A stretch of 64,000 nt of DNA from Vigna angularis (GCF_016808095.1 NC_068970.1:44551630-44615629); one strand, 5' to 3'; counted from the first letter of the stretch, positions 21,571-35,985 are shown. Numbers and translations: made by a program. The notes: generated from the letters alone by a model not told the origin.

Positions 21571-24500
21571 TTAATTTACAAGAATTTCAAGTATTGTGGT
21601 GAGTTTGGGCCTTGTATATCTTCTCAAAAGCAGAGAAGAGCATACCACACTAACAGATGACATAGCCATGCATGCACCAGCAAGCCATGGTGGCAACTGG
21701 ATCCTCAAAGAAGGAAAGAAAACTCCTGCAGCAACAGGTATAGCAACAACATTGTATGCCATCGCGAATACATAATTCAATCGAATGCGAAATAAGGTCT
21801 TTTTGGAAAGATCAATGGCTGTGATCACATCTTCCAAGTTATCTCTCATCAGTACGTAGTTAGCAGCTTCTATTGCCACATCTGTCCCTGCCCCAATTGC
21901 CATACCTACATCTGCAGCAGCTAATGCTGGCGAGTCATTGATTCCATCACCAACCATTGCAACTATACTTCCATCCTTTTGGAATGAACGAACAACATCA
22001 GCCTTTCCTGCAGGCATAACCTCTGCCCTAACATCTTCAATCCCAACCTGTCACACAACCAATCAACTTAATTCTCATACTTATTATAATCCCTTTCAAA
22101 TATATTGGTTTTCTTTTTAAGTACAAGTCCAAATTTCAAATGCATCAACTAAGAAATCAAACTCCAAAATTATCACAATGCCATACTTCTCTGAGAAAAA
22201 GGGAATACTATATATATGCTAACCTCCTTGGCAACAGCTCGAGCTGTTCTCCAGTTATCTCCTGTAACCATAACTGGTATGACTCCCATTTTCCGGAGGC
22301 CCTCTATAACAACCGAAGCTTCTCTCTTGAGTGGGTCTGCAATCCCTAAGACTCCAGTTAATACATCATCATATGCTACCAGTATCCCTGTCTTTGCACT
22401 TTCTTCAAGCTCTACAACAAAATTTTCCACTTCTGTAGAAATATCTATGCCATTTTCTTCCAGCAGCTTCCGGTTACCAACCTGTTCAAATAACGAAAAT
22501 AGCTCTTAAACCCAATAAACAATATACTGCCTCAAACAAGCAACTCTCTGGAAAATAGCTTTTACACATAATAAAAGACTTAGCACAATTGCGAAAAGAC
22601 TTTACCAAAATACGCTTCCCATCTATAAAACACACGACACCCCGTCCTGGTAGAGCAGAGAACTCTGAGACATCATAGAGCCACCCTGACTTGAACACCG
22701 CAGCATCATTCTTAGTACCACTGGCAAGCGAAGACTCATCAAAGAAAAGAAAATGGCGGGCATATTGCAATATTGCTTTTCCCAGAGGGTGTTCACTGCT
22801 AGCCTGAAATTGAAAAAAAAAAATGAAGATATTCAACAAATACAGTTGATTCCTCTAATAGGCATCACAAAAAATGGAAGTGTGAAATTTTCTGACAAAC
22901 AAATAGGATAAGATGATACAGCGTTAACAATATTTTTCTTAATCTAGTTTCAGAATGCCAGTACTCGTGGGGAAGTTGAGCAGTCTATGTCGAGTAGGGA
23001 GAAAGAAAATTAGAAAAATATGGCAATCTTATAAATCCTCTATGATTAAATCAAGGCTTAAATAGTGTATTTCCGACAGTACACTATGTAGAATGAGAAT
23101 CAAAGAAATAACATCATCAAGAAATTGAAAGTCACCTCAGCAGAAGCCACCAATGTAAGAAATTCTCCGAGGTCCATTCCTGTGAATACCCTTGCAGCAG
23201 TAACAGTGGATTTCCCCTGAGTTAGAGTGCCTGTTTTGTCAAATATGACATATTTCACCTTCTGAGCCCTTTCCAAGGAGTCTCCTCCTTTAATTAACAC
23301 GCCATTGTTGGCCCCAACCCCTGTTGCCACCATGACAGCAGTTGGTGTTGCCAAACCAAGTGCACATGGACATGCAATCACCACAACAGATATTGAAAAC
23401 ATAAGCGCAAAAACAAAGTGATTTCCATTTTCTGGCAGCCATTTTTCTGGATATGCTCCAAGAACCCCAGCTATATACCTACAATTTTAGACAGAAGTAG
23501 TGATAAGAATTCCAATTACACATTAGAAACAAGCCTTTTTAAGTATGCAAAACTAGTCAAGCTAATCTCACCAGCACAGTAGTGTCAATAATGACAAAAT
23601 CACAACCGTAGGAACAAATATGCTTGCTACCTGCAAGCCAAAAGAATTGCACCTGAGTTTATATCTAATATTAGTCATTTGGGCGCCAATCAATCACAAG
23701 ATTATAAAGTTACGGTGTAGAAAGGACAAAACAAAGCTGCTGGAATTATGAGTAAAGACTAAGACCAAAATAAATGAATTCATTAACTATCCCAATTTAT
23801 GAACAATTTCACAGAAGGAACTTCAGTGATCAGAGGTGAGGCATCAAAATATTAGTCCAACTCTGCAAGCTTAATCGGGTTTGCCAATTAACAGGAACAC
23901 TAAATCCGTACTCCTTAGTAATATCTTCTACAATTCAAATCAGTTGACCATCAGTTAAAAATCTGAAATTATGCAGTTGTCATTTGCTTGGTCATCCAGA
24001 GACATGAAACATTTTACTTAACTTCAGAACTGAATCATTACCTAATATGTAAAAATGCTTAAACAGAGCATGACAAGAATACTTACATAATCAGCAAACT
24101 TTTGAATGGGAGCTTTGGACATCTGAGCTGTCTCCACCAAACTAATTATCTGACTCAAAACTGTATCTGATCCTACTTTGGTGGCTTGAATGTGAAGGGC
24201 ACCATGCATATTAATTGTACCTCCAATAACAGATGCATTCACCTCCTTCGACACGGGTGTTGATTCACCTGTCACCATACTCTCATTTACATAACTTGAG
24301 CCCCAAGTAACAATACCATCAGCAGGAATCTTTGTACCAGGAAGAACTTTTAATGTGTCACCAGGTTGAACGAGTAAGGAATCTATTTCCCTTTCTTCAA
24401 TAGTTCTACCACCTAGAAAACAAAACATTTGTTGGCAAGTTTTCTAATCTGATGCATTGCAATATTAGATTATATATAAAATCCCCTTTAACAGATTTTC

Positions 24501-26576
24501 CCTCTAAAAATAAAAATTCAAAACCCAAGCTGTTTCCCCTTTGTTCTCTTCGTAAGAAAACAAAACACATCAAAAAAAGTGGCATGCACCTTTATCTTTG
24601 ACAACCAATAAAGCTGTTGCTGGAGTAAGTTCCACTAGCTTCTTAATAGCATCAGATGTCTTTCCCTTGGCAAGGCACTCCAAATACTTGCCGAGCAATA
24701 CAAATGTTATAAGCATAGCACTTGTTTCAAAGTATGTTGGAGACCAAAATCCTGTAAGGGCACCGTATAGAAGAGCACAAACGGAATAAACATAAGAGGC
24801 TGTAGTTCCCAAAGCTACCAGAACATCCATGTTTGTTGAACCATTTCTTAGAGCTCTTCCAGCCGCTATATAGAAGCGTTTCCCAATCACAAATTGAATG
24901 ACACTAACCAACGCCCACTTCAACCAATCACCCATGAGAAAAGGCCCACATCTCCAAAGTAACAAGGAGTAAACAAACGGAATATGAGGACAGATTACCC
25001 CAATGAAGAATAGAGGAACCTGTGCACGAAGAGATAATCAGTACAAATGAATGGATGTTTAAATCAAGATCCTAAACAAAAATATGAACTTTTAACACAG
25101 ACTCAGACGCTAAACAGAGTTTCGTTTTCATATCTACATAATGTGAGAGAACTCGTAGAGATGTGAGCACTTGCAAAAGAATTCCCTTCCGCAGCAATCT
25201 CACTTTGCTTTACTTATATGTTTCTACGAAGAAAAAGAATCATATCGTTTTTAGGTGTCTGGGATATCTCTTGCCAAGAGTTAGAAACTAATACCTCAAA
25301 GCAAAAAATCCATTTAAAAGACTAACCTTTGTCAACAAACATTTTTCCATATACACGGGACCTAGGGGTCTAAGCCCAGATAACATGAAGACTAAAAATA
25401 CAACCCCTAAAAATCATGAACTCATGGGATTTTAACATTTATTCCAAATACCCATTAAGAAAGCTCGCGGTAAAGTGAAAAGGAGGACAAACAACAAAAG
25501 AAAACCAGACCAAAAATACACAAACATCACTGAAGAATAAACAAAGTGACATCAAAGAGATACTCACACTGAGAACCAGGCTGGAAATGAAAAGCCGAAA
25601 CATATTTGAGGTTTCCGAACCATCTTTGGAAGCCATTCTAGCGTATGGATTCCTAACATGCAATCTAAACTTACCATTACTTCCCAATTGGATCCCATCA
25701 ACCAATGACCTCGAACTAATAACTTCAGGGTCATAAGCCACATCAAGCTCATTCAACACCGGGTCAAACCGAAACTGCCTTACCCCTTTAGTGCCACTGA
25801 GCATCCCTTCCAAAACCTGAGCATCACCCAGAGAGTACACACCACCAACCCCCAACATAACCTGATCCTGCCCATTACTCTGCACAAACGAACCCTCGAA
25901 ACCAGCGTCTTCAATGGCCGCCACAATATCATCTTTGCTAATCACATTGGGATCATACTCAACCTCCCCCAATGAAGTAGCCAAAGCCACCACCACTCTT
26001 TTCACTCCATTAAGCCTCCTCAAAATGCCCTCAACGGAATTCACACAAGCCGCACACGTCATCCCGCCGATCGTAAACTGCCCCACCACCATGGCGGCTC
26101 CGCCGCCGCGGTCAGCCGGACCAGACTCCGGCAAGATCTCCGCCTCAAAACCTGCGTCTTCAATCGCATTCTTAATGTCGCCATCCTACGCTTAATTAAA
26201 AAAACACATAATCAAACCATCACCGAACGTAACACCTTCCCGCAAATCAAACTGCAAAAACGAACCAGGAAGAAATCACAATGGCGAACATTATACCAAC
26301 CTTGACGAGGCTCGGATTGAAAATGACGTCAGCTTTGTTTTGAAGAAGAGCAACGGAAGCCTCTGTTACGCCTTTAACGGACCTGAGAGCGGTTTCGACG
26401 GAGTTGGAACACGCGGCGCAGGTCATGCCGGTGATTCTGACCTGAATCCGCTTCGTTTCATCGTGTTCGATGTAGTGTTTTTCGTAGGAATCGAGGAGGC
26501 GAACATCTTCGAGTTCGTCGGAATCTTTGCCGGCGCCGGGGGAAGTTAGTTGGAGGTCTCCGGTGCTCGGCGCCAT
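21571..26576 (-). CDS. RAN1: Copper-transporting P1B-type ATPase, RAN1/HMA7-like
   Basis: Nine exons, each bounded by GT-AG and in frame: 26301-26576, 25568-26185, 24590-25019, 24087-24412, 23572-23630, 23136-23478, 22606-22803, 22224-22481 and 21571-22047. Together they encode 994 aa (Arabidopsis RAN1 is about 1000). Heavy-metal domains with GMTCAAC lie at residues 50-56 and 133-139; a third domain (about 175-240) has lost its Cys pair. Then come the actuator TGES (489-492), the CPC metal site in a membrane helix (606-608), phosphorylation DKTGT (650-654), the P1B SEHP motif (687-690) and GDGIND (869-874). RAN1 pumps Cu(I) into the secretory pathway, where it loads ethylene receptors. The N-terminus [11 protein letters not shown] is RAN1-like, which separates it from HMA5. 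All catalytic motifs are intact, so it is probably functional. Confidence 0.93.
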
Positions 26577-28149
26577 GAGGAGAGAAAGAATGTATCAGGA
26601 AAATCAGAAGGAAAAGAAATATATATATATATATATACAAAGGAGGGAAAAAAAAGGCAACGAAAAAAGGGTTATTCGGAAAATGAAAAAATATGTTTCG
26701 GTTTCATGGTTTTTGGTGGCGAAAACAATAGTTTAACTAAGTGGAAGGTGGAGGTGGGGTTGGAGGGAGATTTCTGAGCTGGTTTTCCCGTTTTGCCCTT
26801 GTACTTCTGGTGTTGGTTTTTTTGTACTGCGTTTCCAAGCCTAGGACCGTGTTTGGTTCGCCAACGCACGCCTTGCTTCTGTTTTCGTCAAAAGTCTAGT
26901 TTTACGGTTGCGAATCACGTCTTGGAAGTTTATGCTTCTGGCTGGCTGGCCTGCCGGTGGGCTGGTCAAACAACGTCAAAAGTGCGTTTGGAAAGGGTTG
27001 TCAAAATCGTTTGATGTGGCATCGCTGATGCCATAAAATCTTAAATAATTGAATTGGTGCCTTCTTTTGTTAAATATAGAAAGGGAATATTTGACATTGG
27101 AAATCTTTAAAGCAAGATGAGTTCAATAAATGAATGTGGGCAATTATGCAATACAACAGCATGGCATGGCATGGCAATGCTTCATTTCTTATATGAGATT
27201 CAGATTTAGATTTGCCTAACTTGTTTTATTTTTACCCTCCCAATAAAGAATAAAAAAAAAGGACTTCCCATGGTTGAATTTTCTTTGTATAATCATATAT
27301 GAGCTTGTTTTAATTGTTTAGACTTTGTTCCTGTGTGCGTGTTTGGTTCATTCAATACAAACTCACTTCAACTTTGGCATATATTAAGGATTAATTATTT
27401 AATAGTGGGTTCTGTTTTCATGCACTCTTTTTTGTTCTGTATTACACCATTTGTTTATTTATGAGCTTGTATAAAATAATAATTTGATATTTATTACACA
27501 TTTGAATGAATACTTTAAATTATGTCATCACTCATACGAGAATAATCATGTTTTCAATAAGTTTTTTTTAAGTGTACTCTTGTTTGATATTTTTTATCAT
27601 TAAATATTGACACATCAGGTGCTGATTATAACTTTGTTTGTGTTGTTGGTGCATGCATGCATAAAATCATTTTTTGTGCTGAACATTATAATTTATGTTG
27701 TGTATGAAGTCATTCCAACATCTTATATTCATCTTTATATAATAAAGTCTTTGGCAAGGAAATCATATCAAATAAAAGAATTGAGATAGATTCTAGTTGA
27801 TTTTAGTTGGGGAAGGGTTCTTGATAACTACTTAATAATAGTGTAATGTTAGAAAAAAAAAAGAATATTGTAAAATTTTGAAAAAATAAATGGGTGGGAG
27901 ATATACTTTGAGGGATAGGTTTTCAAGATTACTAAATCTCAATCACTAAGAAAAAATAAATAGAATAAGTTGGGTAATGGAGATATGGATGTTGGAAGTA
28001 GAAACTACTTTGGAGGACAGAAAAATTTATATAGAAAAAATATAAAGAACAATAGATTTATCAACTAATTTCTATTGAACATCTTATGAGAGGAAAAAAA
28101 AGGACATATGGGTTTGAAAATTTGATGAGGTTGGATTATTTTTTGTCAG
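26577..28149. other. Leader, promoter and intergenic DNA upstream of RAN1
   Basis: The 5' leader and promoter of the minus-strand RAN1 gene lie here. An (AT)n run is at about 26619-26637, roughly 45-60 bp upstream of the ATG. Otherwise I see short repeats only: GGCAT units near 27163-27180, and a 20-bp direct repeat starting CATATGGGTTTG near 28105 and 28166. Confidence 0.5.
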
Positions 28150-29670
28150 CTATGCATATAACACTCTGCATATGGGTTTGAAAATTTGTGGACATCCATG
28201 ATATTTCTCTTGAACTTAGCAAAAATACATAACCATAAGTGTTTTTAGAATCATCCTCATCTCCTACGTAATTAGAATTTAGGAAAGCAAGCATATTTTC
28301 TTCTTATTCCTTCTTGTAGAATATCCCAAAACTAGTAGTCCATTTTTCAATATCTCAAGATTCTTATAGCAACTTGTAAGTGCATCTTTGTTGGCTTAGA
28401 CATATACCTGCTAATTAAGCTTTCACGAGTTTACTCTCTAACATTGAAAACTTCTTCAACACATCATTGCCCTATTTTTATTTACACACAAAAATTCCAT
28501 TTGGTTTTTTGTAAGACCTTAATGCCATGGAAGAATCTCATCTTCCGTAAATCAGTCATATCAAAGGCCTACATCATATACTTCTTGAATTTAAGCATCA
28601 TACCCAAGTCATTGCGAGTATAAATCAAATCATCAACATATATACTAACAATCAATATGTTTTCTTCAGTGTTTCTTTTAATGAATAAGGTATACTCACT
28701 TGGACATTTTTGAAAGCCCTCTTGCATGAAATGTGCTTATATACAATTGAACCAAGCCTTTAATGCTTAACTTAGATTGTACCAGGCTTTACATAACTTT
28801 TAAACCTTGTGCTCCTTTCCATTTTTGACATAGTCCTTTAGTTGTTCTATATACACATTTTCACTTAACTCTCTAAGTAAGAATGTAGATTTTACATCTA
28901 GTAGAAATATGTCTCATCATTTTCATTTGTAAGTTTCGTGTATTTGTGCATGCAACGGGGGCAAAAACCTCAGAAAAATTAATTTTGTATTGTTGAGAAT
29001 ACCCCTCACATAACTCATTCAATTTTGTCTAGCCATTTGACTCTTATAGTTCTAGTTCGAGTTGGTAGGTCCATTAGTTCCCATGTTTAATTCTTTTCAA
29101 TTGAGTTTATTTAGCTATTCATATTCTCTCTCCATTTCTCGTGTTTAACAACTTTCTCGAATATAATTGGATTTTCACTTGTGATATCTTGTATTATGTA
29201 GGCTGCTACCTTAGCTTCTTTTTCACTTAGGCTGTGTTCTTTTGGATGGATTTGAGGGAGATGATTTGGGGGAGATGATTTGAATGAATTTGAGTGAATT
29301 TGAGGGTAATTTTTTTGTTATTTTTTTGAGTGGATTTGTGGGTAATTGAGAGTGGATTTGAGGGTAAAGTTTGTGAGAATTAGTGTAGGATTTGATTGAT
29401 GTGACAGATTTAAAAAATTAGTTTAATTGATAGAAATTAAAGATTACCAAAATGCCCCTAGCTATTAAAGTAATATAAAATGTTAATTTTTAATGTTATA
29501 TTTAAGTGTATAAATGTTAATAAAGAGAGGAAATTAATTAATAATAATTAAAATTAATTTTAAAATATTAAAAAAATTATAATGTAGTAAATAAATTATT
29601 AATGTTATATTTAATTTTAGAAATGTTTATAAGAAGAAAAAGAATTAAAGTTAATTATTAAAATGTAAAA

Positions 29671-29745
29671 TAATAATAATAATAATAATTATTATTATTA
29701 TTATTATTAATTATTATTATTATTATTATTATTGATTATTATTAA
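29671..29745. repeat. (TAA)n/(TTA)n simple repeat forming a palindrome
   Basis: About seven AAT units run directly into ATT units, so the tract is self-complementary. Confidence 0.9.
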
Positions 29746-30231
29746 TAAAAATATGTAACCTAGAAAAGAAATCCCATTGTGGTGTGCGTTGGAGTGTTTC
29801 AAACACTTACATCTCTTTTTCCATGCATACAAAGTTAAGAAAATTTTCCAGAACAACAACAGGCATTTAAGAACAACCATAACTAAAAACGAAAACACAC
29901 AGAATCTCCACCATGCGAAATTTTCCTCATAAACACCAACAAAATCACCATGTTCAACCCTCAACCCAATGAAATACCCCAATACCCACAACGGACCCCA
30001 CCTGAGATCCCTTTCCTGCCAAAAGTTCAACTTTCTCCTCTTTCCTATGAGCAACCCCTCATTCCTATCTGTGATCCGGAAATCGACCCGAATGTACCAT
30101 CGGAAATAGTCACCGATCCAGCTCTTAGCCACCTGAATCCCAAACCAGATGCCCCAAAATGGAGGTGAAATTATATAATAATTATAGGGCAAATAAGACA
30201 TTTTGCACTTCATCCCTTCAAATCTCCGCAC
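29707..30231 (-). other. Open frame of unknown origin inside the Harbinger-like element
   Basis: 174 codons with ATG at 30231. The central part (residues about 24-130) is rich in Trp, Tyr, Phe and Arg (for example FWGIWFGIQVAKSWIGDYF) and contains one or two likely membrane segments (FSFLVMVVLKCLLLFWKIF). The last residues derive from the simple repeat. I do not recognise a family. It could be a captured host gene fragment or chance; the overlapping plus-strand frame (29950-30168) is Pro-rich, as expected for the complement of a Trp-rich frame. Confidence 0.25.
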
Positions 30232-31640
30232 ATCTACGAGTGACGAAAAAGGTATACATCCCGCAAATCCCTTCCAATCCGTCTTTGCATTTCTTTTGAA
30301 ACGAACACAACATTGAACTCAATTCCTCGCTCGCAAAACTTCGTGAACAGTGAAATCTGTTCAAACGAACAGAGCGTTAATCTTTCTCCAGTGACAAATT
30401 CTCCCATCTAGCTCGACTTCCTTCTTTCTCTCCCTTGAATCATATGTTTTTGTGAAATCATTGTCTTCATTATGCTCACTATTTACACCATCACTATTAA
30501 CTTCAATATCTTCCTCAAACCCATTTTCACTATTTTCATAGCTATTTTCCTCCTCAGCTTCATCACTATGTAACTCATCATCACCCCACAACAACTCAAT
30601 TTCTATTTGCTCTTTATAAGTTAGACCCTAGTCCCAAATCTTCTCTTCTTCAAATATAACATCTTTACTAACAATAATCTTCTTTGTCTTATGATTAAAT
30701 AGACGATGACCCTTTTACTCTTCACTAACAACACCCAATAAAATACAAGGAAAACTTTTATCGTCAAGCTTACTATTGTTGCCTCTAGTATGTGCATATG
30801 AGCTAAGCATCCCAAAATCGAAGATGTTTTATTGAAGTTTTGATTACAATCCAAGCTTATAGTGGAATGATATTCCTTACAACATATGTTAGATATCGGT
30901 TTAATAGATAAAAGGTCTAGTTTACCGCTTCAGGCCAAAAATACTTGGGAACCCTTTTGTAGAGAGCAAACAACATACTATATTCATAACAGTTCTGCTT
31001 TTGCATCTTACAACTTTATTTTGATGCGGTGTATATGTTATGGTAAGCTGCCTTTTTATTCCATGTTCTTCACACACAAAATTTAAGTAGAGAGAGTTAA
31101 ACTCTCATCCTTTATCCATTCGTAAGCATTTGATGGATGCTTCAACTTCCTTTTCCACCATTTTCTAGTAGGATTTGAAACACTTCAAAGTTTTAGATGA
31201 TTCGAAAAGAAAATAAACCCAACCTTTACGACTATAATCATCAAGGACGCTTAAGAAATACCTTTCCCCACTATTTAAAATGGGTTATATTAGACCACAA
31301 AGATTTTCATGTATGAGTTCCAAGACTTTGTTAGTGTGCCATTTACTTGCCTTAGGAATTGGATTACGATATTGTTTGGTAGTGAAACAGTCAACACACA
31401 TGATACCATAGTTGTTGAGTTCATGCACTATATGAACCATTTGTTGTGTTTGTAGTGTCTTCAAGCCTTTGAAGTTTAAGTGGTCAAAACTTTGATGCCA
31501 AAGGTAAATGAGTTCAGAAGAGGTGCGTAGACATTCTTGAATAGCATGTGTGATAGATCTTTCATTGAAGAGAATAAACATACAATTTACACTAATAATA
31601 TCACTTATCAACTTTGAAGTAACACGTAAAAAAAACAATT

Positions 31641-34600
31641 AAAAAGAATTACAAATTAAAAACAATTACAAAGAATTACAAATTCACAGATACATTGTCT
31701 TTAATAACTTTTATATACTACTAAAAGAAATGACATAATTGTATAATTTTTCACACATCAAGATAAATTAAAACTAAAAACTTTGAATGATCACCTTAAT
31801 GTTTTGATATGAAAAGAATAATTAAACGTACCTTTTATTATAATTTTATGGGGAATATCTTGAACACCTCCTTTTTCACAACATGAATAATATTTAATAA
31901 TCCAAACTTTTTAAAAGTGAACAAATCCACATTGTTTTCAAACAAAGTTGTTAACCTTCTTCTCGGTTCGGTTAACTAACTACTTATGCTTTCAACCAAC
32001 ATAGAAAAAAGCTTAAGCATATTTATTTTTAAAGCAACATTAGAATATGATGCAGACACTATACCTAACTGTTCCATATTTTCTAGAAATAAATAAAACT
32101 GTATGTTCATCTTCGTCTTCATATTAGCTCAACAAACAAAGCAAATTATAACATAAAGTAATTTTCTAATGTATTCCTTACACCTAAACCTGAGATCAAA
32201 TTACTCTCTCACCCTCCAACTATTTGAGAATTTGTGTAGTACAATTGTACAGTTCAATGTTGACAAAACCTATCACAAATTTGACTTGTTGAAGCAATCT
32301 ATTCCGTGGTTTCACATTTTCATACTCTATTCTTTCTCATATTCACATTGATCTTTTTTTTTTTCAGTCATATAATATTTTTGTGATAATTATTTATAAA
32401 GATATATTAATTGTTCCAAATTTATCATTATTTAATGTGCTTGAAAGTTTCAACGAAGAAGTATGAAAAAAATGTGAAGCAATTCTATTGACATTACGAC
32501 ACATTAATTGGCTGGTTTTGTGCCATCTGTTTAAGTTGCGCATTTTCTATGAGAAATCAAAATTTCAGAAATGCAAATATCTCAATTTTACTATTTGATG
32601 AATAAATGAACGCCGTATCAATTTTTTATTGGAACAGGAAACCCATCCCTTCTATCATTTGCCGTTAAAATTAGCGTAATTAAATGTTTTGAAAATCTTT
32701 ATTTATTTAAAAATTCATTTTGTTAATCATATTTTAATATATATGTATATATATCAAAATTATATTTGATCTTATAAATATGTTTAAAAATTTTAATTGA
32801 TTAATTAATATTTAATAAAATAAGTTAAAAAGTTATTACTTTTGTATGTCAATTTTTTTCTATTATAAATAATAATGAAAACTTAATTTATAAGTATTGC
32901 TTAATTAAAATTAAAATAATATTACATATTCACATTTTTAAATAAGATAACACCAAAATTTAATATATTAACATATTTTAATTTTAATTTTTGATAGATT
33001 ACCAAGTCAATCTATTTGTATGTCTTTGATACACTGAATTAACAGATATAATTAGTTCAAAATACCAACTCAATCCATCAAATTATAACGAACTGGTAAA
33101 TTAGATGTAACCTATTTTATTATCGTTACATTTTTTATATAATAATTTTGATTAGAAATAGACTTTATAGCATTTAACTTCCTATTAAAAGAATTGGTGG
33201 ACATATTACATTAATTATATAATTTGGATTCCAGTTATAAAATAAAATTAAGTTAAATGTAATTAAAGTAGAAAAAGATTGGTAGTGTTTAGTCATTCAC
33301 ATATTTCTATTCAATGTGAATTTGACTTCCAATTAAATCTAAAAGAGTATCAAACATACCAAAAAAATGAGATGATAATTTAAAATCATTTAAATCCTGC
33401 AAGTGGAATTCAAACACATTTATATTTACCAGAACTGTTATTGTGTACTTTATATGGAAGACTTTTTTCTCCTTATCAATTTCTCCATGTTTGACTAAAG
33501 ACTATTCTTGCTCATACGAACTTCATTAATTCCAGAAGCTTTTTTCGTTCACCGATTTTTCAGTATTTGAATCATTCCTACGACATGTTAATCGATAAGT
33601 AAATGTTAATTATACTACTAAATGCCAACACGATGTCAGTTATCTAGATTTATATTATTTTGGATTAACTATTTAAATATTATTTAATCACTATATTATT
33701 CGAATTACTCCATATTTATTTAGACAACTAATGAAAATGTTATCAATATGCATTGACATACCAACTATCTATATGTAGTTGTTTGACAAATAATACTTGG
33801 TTATTAGCCATGAGTGAATGCTACTCAAAGAAAACTTATATTTAAGTAAGGAGTAATTTGTTAAAAGAATACTTATTTAAATCAAAAGTGACTTGTGAAA
33901 TAATACTTACTTAAATCAAAAGTGATTTGGTAAAAAAAAAAATACTTTAATGAGGTCAATTAGGAGTGACATATAGTTGAAAGAATACTCAAATTAAGTC
34001 TGAAATGACTTGTTTATGAATGCATATTTAGTCTTTAATCTTAATTGGTTTTTTTCCTTTAAAACTTTTTTAACCAAAATTTGTTATAATTGAGTTTATT
34101 AAGCATAAGATTCAAAAACATGTTAAAAGTAATTTTTTAGTTGCATAAATATTTTTTTTTGAATATTTTTAGGTGTATTAGGGTAATTTTCAGTTGCATA
34201 AATAATTTAAAAAATTTTGTGATAAAAGATAGTTTGAAAGTAAATATATGTTTAGAAATTTTATTTAATATTTTTAAATAATTATTTTGTTTAATTATAT
34301 TTTCAAATATTATCTTTTATCATGAACAAAATAATGGAAACAGTTGATTATGGTATGATCTTGTTGATGCCCTTTCATAGACAAAATAATGGAAACTACA
34401 TTTTCTTTGAATGGGAAGGTTGATTGCCTCCGTCCAAAAAGAAAACCTTTACCGATGCAAACTTGAAAGTTATTGACTCATCACAATCATAGATAAGAAG
34501 GAAGGAGAGGAAGTTTATTTGGTTTACATAAAAGTAAAATACCTTTATTTACATCCTATTTTATTATATATTTGAAATATTTATATGATTTTGTAACTTT

Positions 34601-35985
34601 ATATGAGTGTTTGTCCTCATTTATGAAATAGCAAAAAAAGAGAAATCATTTGAAACTCTTATTCATTTCTTTCATTTTCTTTTCTAAAGGAAGAATACCG
34701 TTGTGTGGATGCAAATGAACATTAATGGTTGAAGCATTAATGTATCTGATATTGGAAAGTGTTTGGCCATTCTAAACATAAAAAGGAAAAAAAGAAAAGA
34801 ATGGATTAGGTTATGGCATGGAAATAAGAGAGTAAGAAAAAGTTGGTTTTGTGGAAAGCACTTATAGCACACTGTTTTGGGTGGAAGATAAGGTATTGCA
34901 GAGTTTCCCTTTAGTAGTTTTGATTTTGGTTTAGGTTAGTGGAACGTGTATCTTCATACTACTATTTTTGTGATAAGAGCTAGTGGAGAAAAATGTCATC
35001 ATTCCAACAAAATTTGTCACGTACAATGAGAAAAAAAGTGCTTTTTTTTTCTCTTCGTTTTTCACACTCAACCTTTTCGCGGGACCAATGTTTGGATGTT
35101 TATTTACCCATTTCGTCATTCTTTACTTTCGAGAGCACTCACAAAAAATGAGACGATGACCATTCACAAAAGATTGAGACAAACTTAGGTATGTTCTTAT
35201 CTTTTTTTTTAAAATATTATTATTGTATAGGTTTTTGAGATTGAGTCTTACTAATGTAATTGTATTTTTTATACTTTAGACATTATATTTTTATAATTAA
35301 ATCACAATGATTTCTTTCTTAAATAATGAATTCAATTCCTAAGTTACAAATTGAAATATTAATGATCGATTAAGCTAATGGCGTGTTTTATTATTGACTA
35401 CATTACTTTTTGCATTTTTTTTATGTCCATTAAGGATGGTTGGTTGATTCCAATAATAAAATTCAAAATTCTTTCATATCATATATAATCTTTTATTCAA
35501 TGTTTTTCAAGCATAGATAAACTAGCAATCAATTTAAGAAAATAAGTTAACTTTTTTTGAACAAAATGAAAATAAAAATCACACGAGTAAAAAGATGTAA
35601 AAATATATATTTACGTGTGGAAAATTTTAATTGTATTATATAAACATTAATTTTAAATTCATAAAAAAATAAATTGATCCAAATTAGACTAATTAAAAGA
35701 CAGATATAAAACTTTTAAAAAATGATACTAAAAAATAAATATTAGAAATAAGGTTAAAAGACCCAAATTATAATTTGACGCTTTGTTATATTACGTTGTC
35801 TTCTATTTAAGAACTAAAATATATAATATAATTTTTTTAAACGAATATATAAGAAAATGTAACCATTTGAAAATTAAATTAATATTGTTACAACCTACTT
35901 AAGTGTACAATTTATTTTAATAATTGAATTGACGTTGCTTATTTTGCACAAATTAAATTGATTGTAATATAATACTTAAGTTAAT
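31641..35985. other. AT-rich intergenic DNA, no gene seen
   Basis: 4.3 kb. A degenerate tandem repeat of about 42-bp units (AAAAGTGACTTGTGAAATAA-like) lies near 33847-33990. Nothing else I can name. Confidence 0.5.

Larger units (their letters stand above)
29230..30376. mobile_element. PIF/Harbinger-like non-autonomous element in copia C
   Basis: A 1147-bp insertion flanked by TTA on both sides (29227-29229 and 30377-30379), exactly interrupting the copia coding sequence. The ends GGCTGTGTTCTTTTGGA and, inverted, CGCTCTGTTCGTTTGAA are imperfect terminal repeats of the kind seen in PIF/Harbinger elements. No transposase is recognisable. It holds a TAA/TTA repeat (about 29671-29745) and an open minus-strand frame of 174 codons (29707-30231) that is hydrophobic and Trp-rich. 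Confidence 0.75.
28150..31640 (-). pseudogene. Decayed Ty1/copia element C (integrase, RT, RNase H), split by a DNA transposon
   Basis: Minus-strand order: pre-integrase and integrase start at 31638-31285 (LWHQSFDHLNFKGLKTL, ELIHENLCGLI); the integrase tail near 30850-30620 (KTKKIIVSKDVIFEEE-like, in shifted frames); the acidic linker at 30594-30380 (DSRERKK, then a VTGE-type segment); then an insertion at 29230-30376; then the RT start near 29200-28960 (FSEVFAPVA), RT core 28940-28480 (LDVKSTFLLRELSENVY and IYVDDLIYT) and RNase H near 28290-28180 (NSNYVGDEDDSKNTYGYVFLL). Many stops and frameshifts are present, so it is long dead. I did not identify its LTRs. Confidence 0.82.

Noticed and set aside
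26840..27010. A GC-richer patch with GGCTGGCTGGCCTGCCGG near the RAN1 promoter
   Set aside because: No coding potential or terminal repeats could be supported; possibly a decayed MITE.
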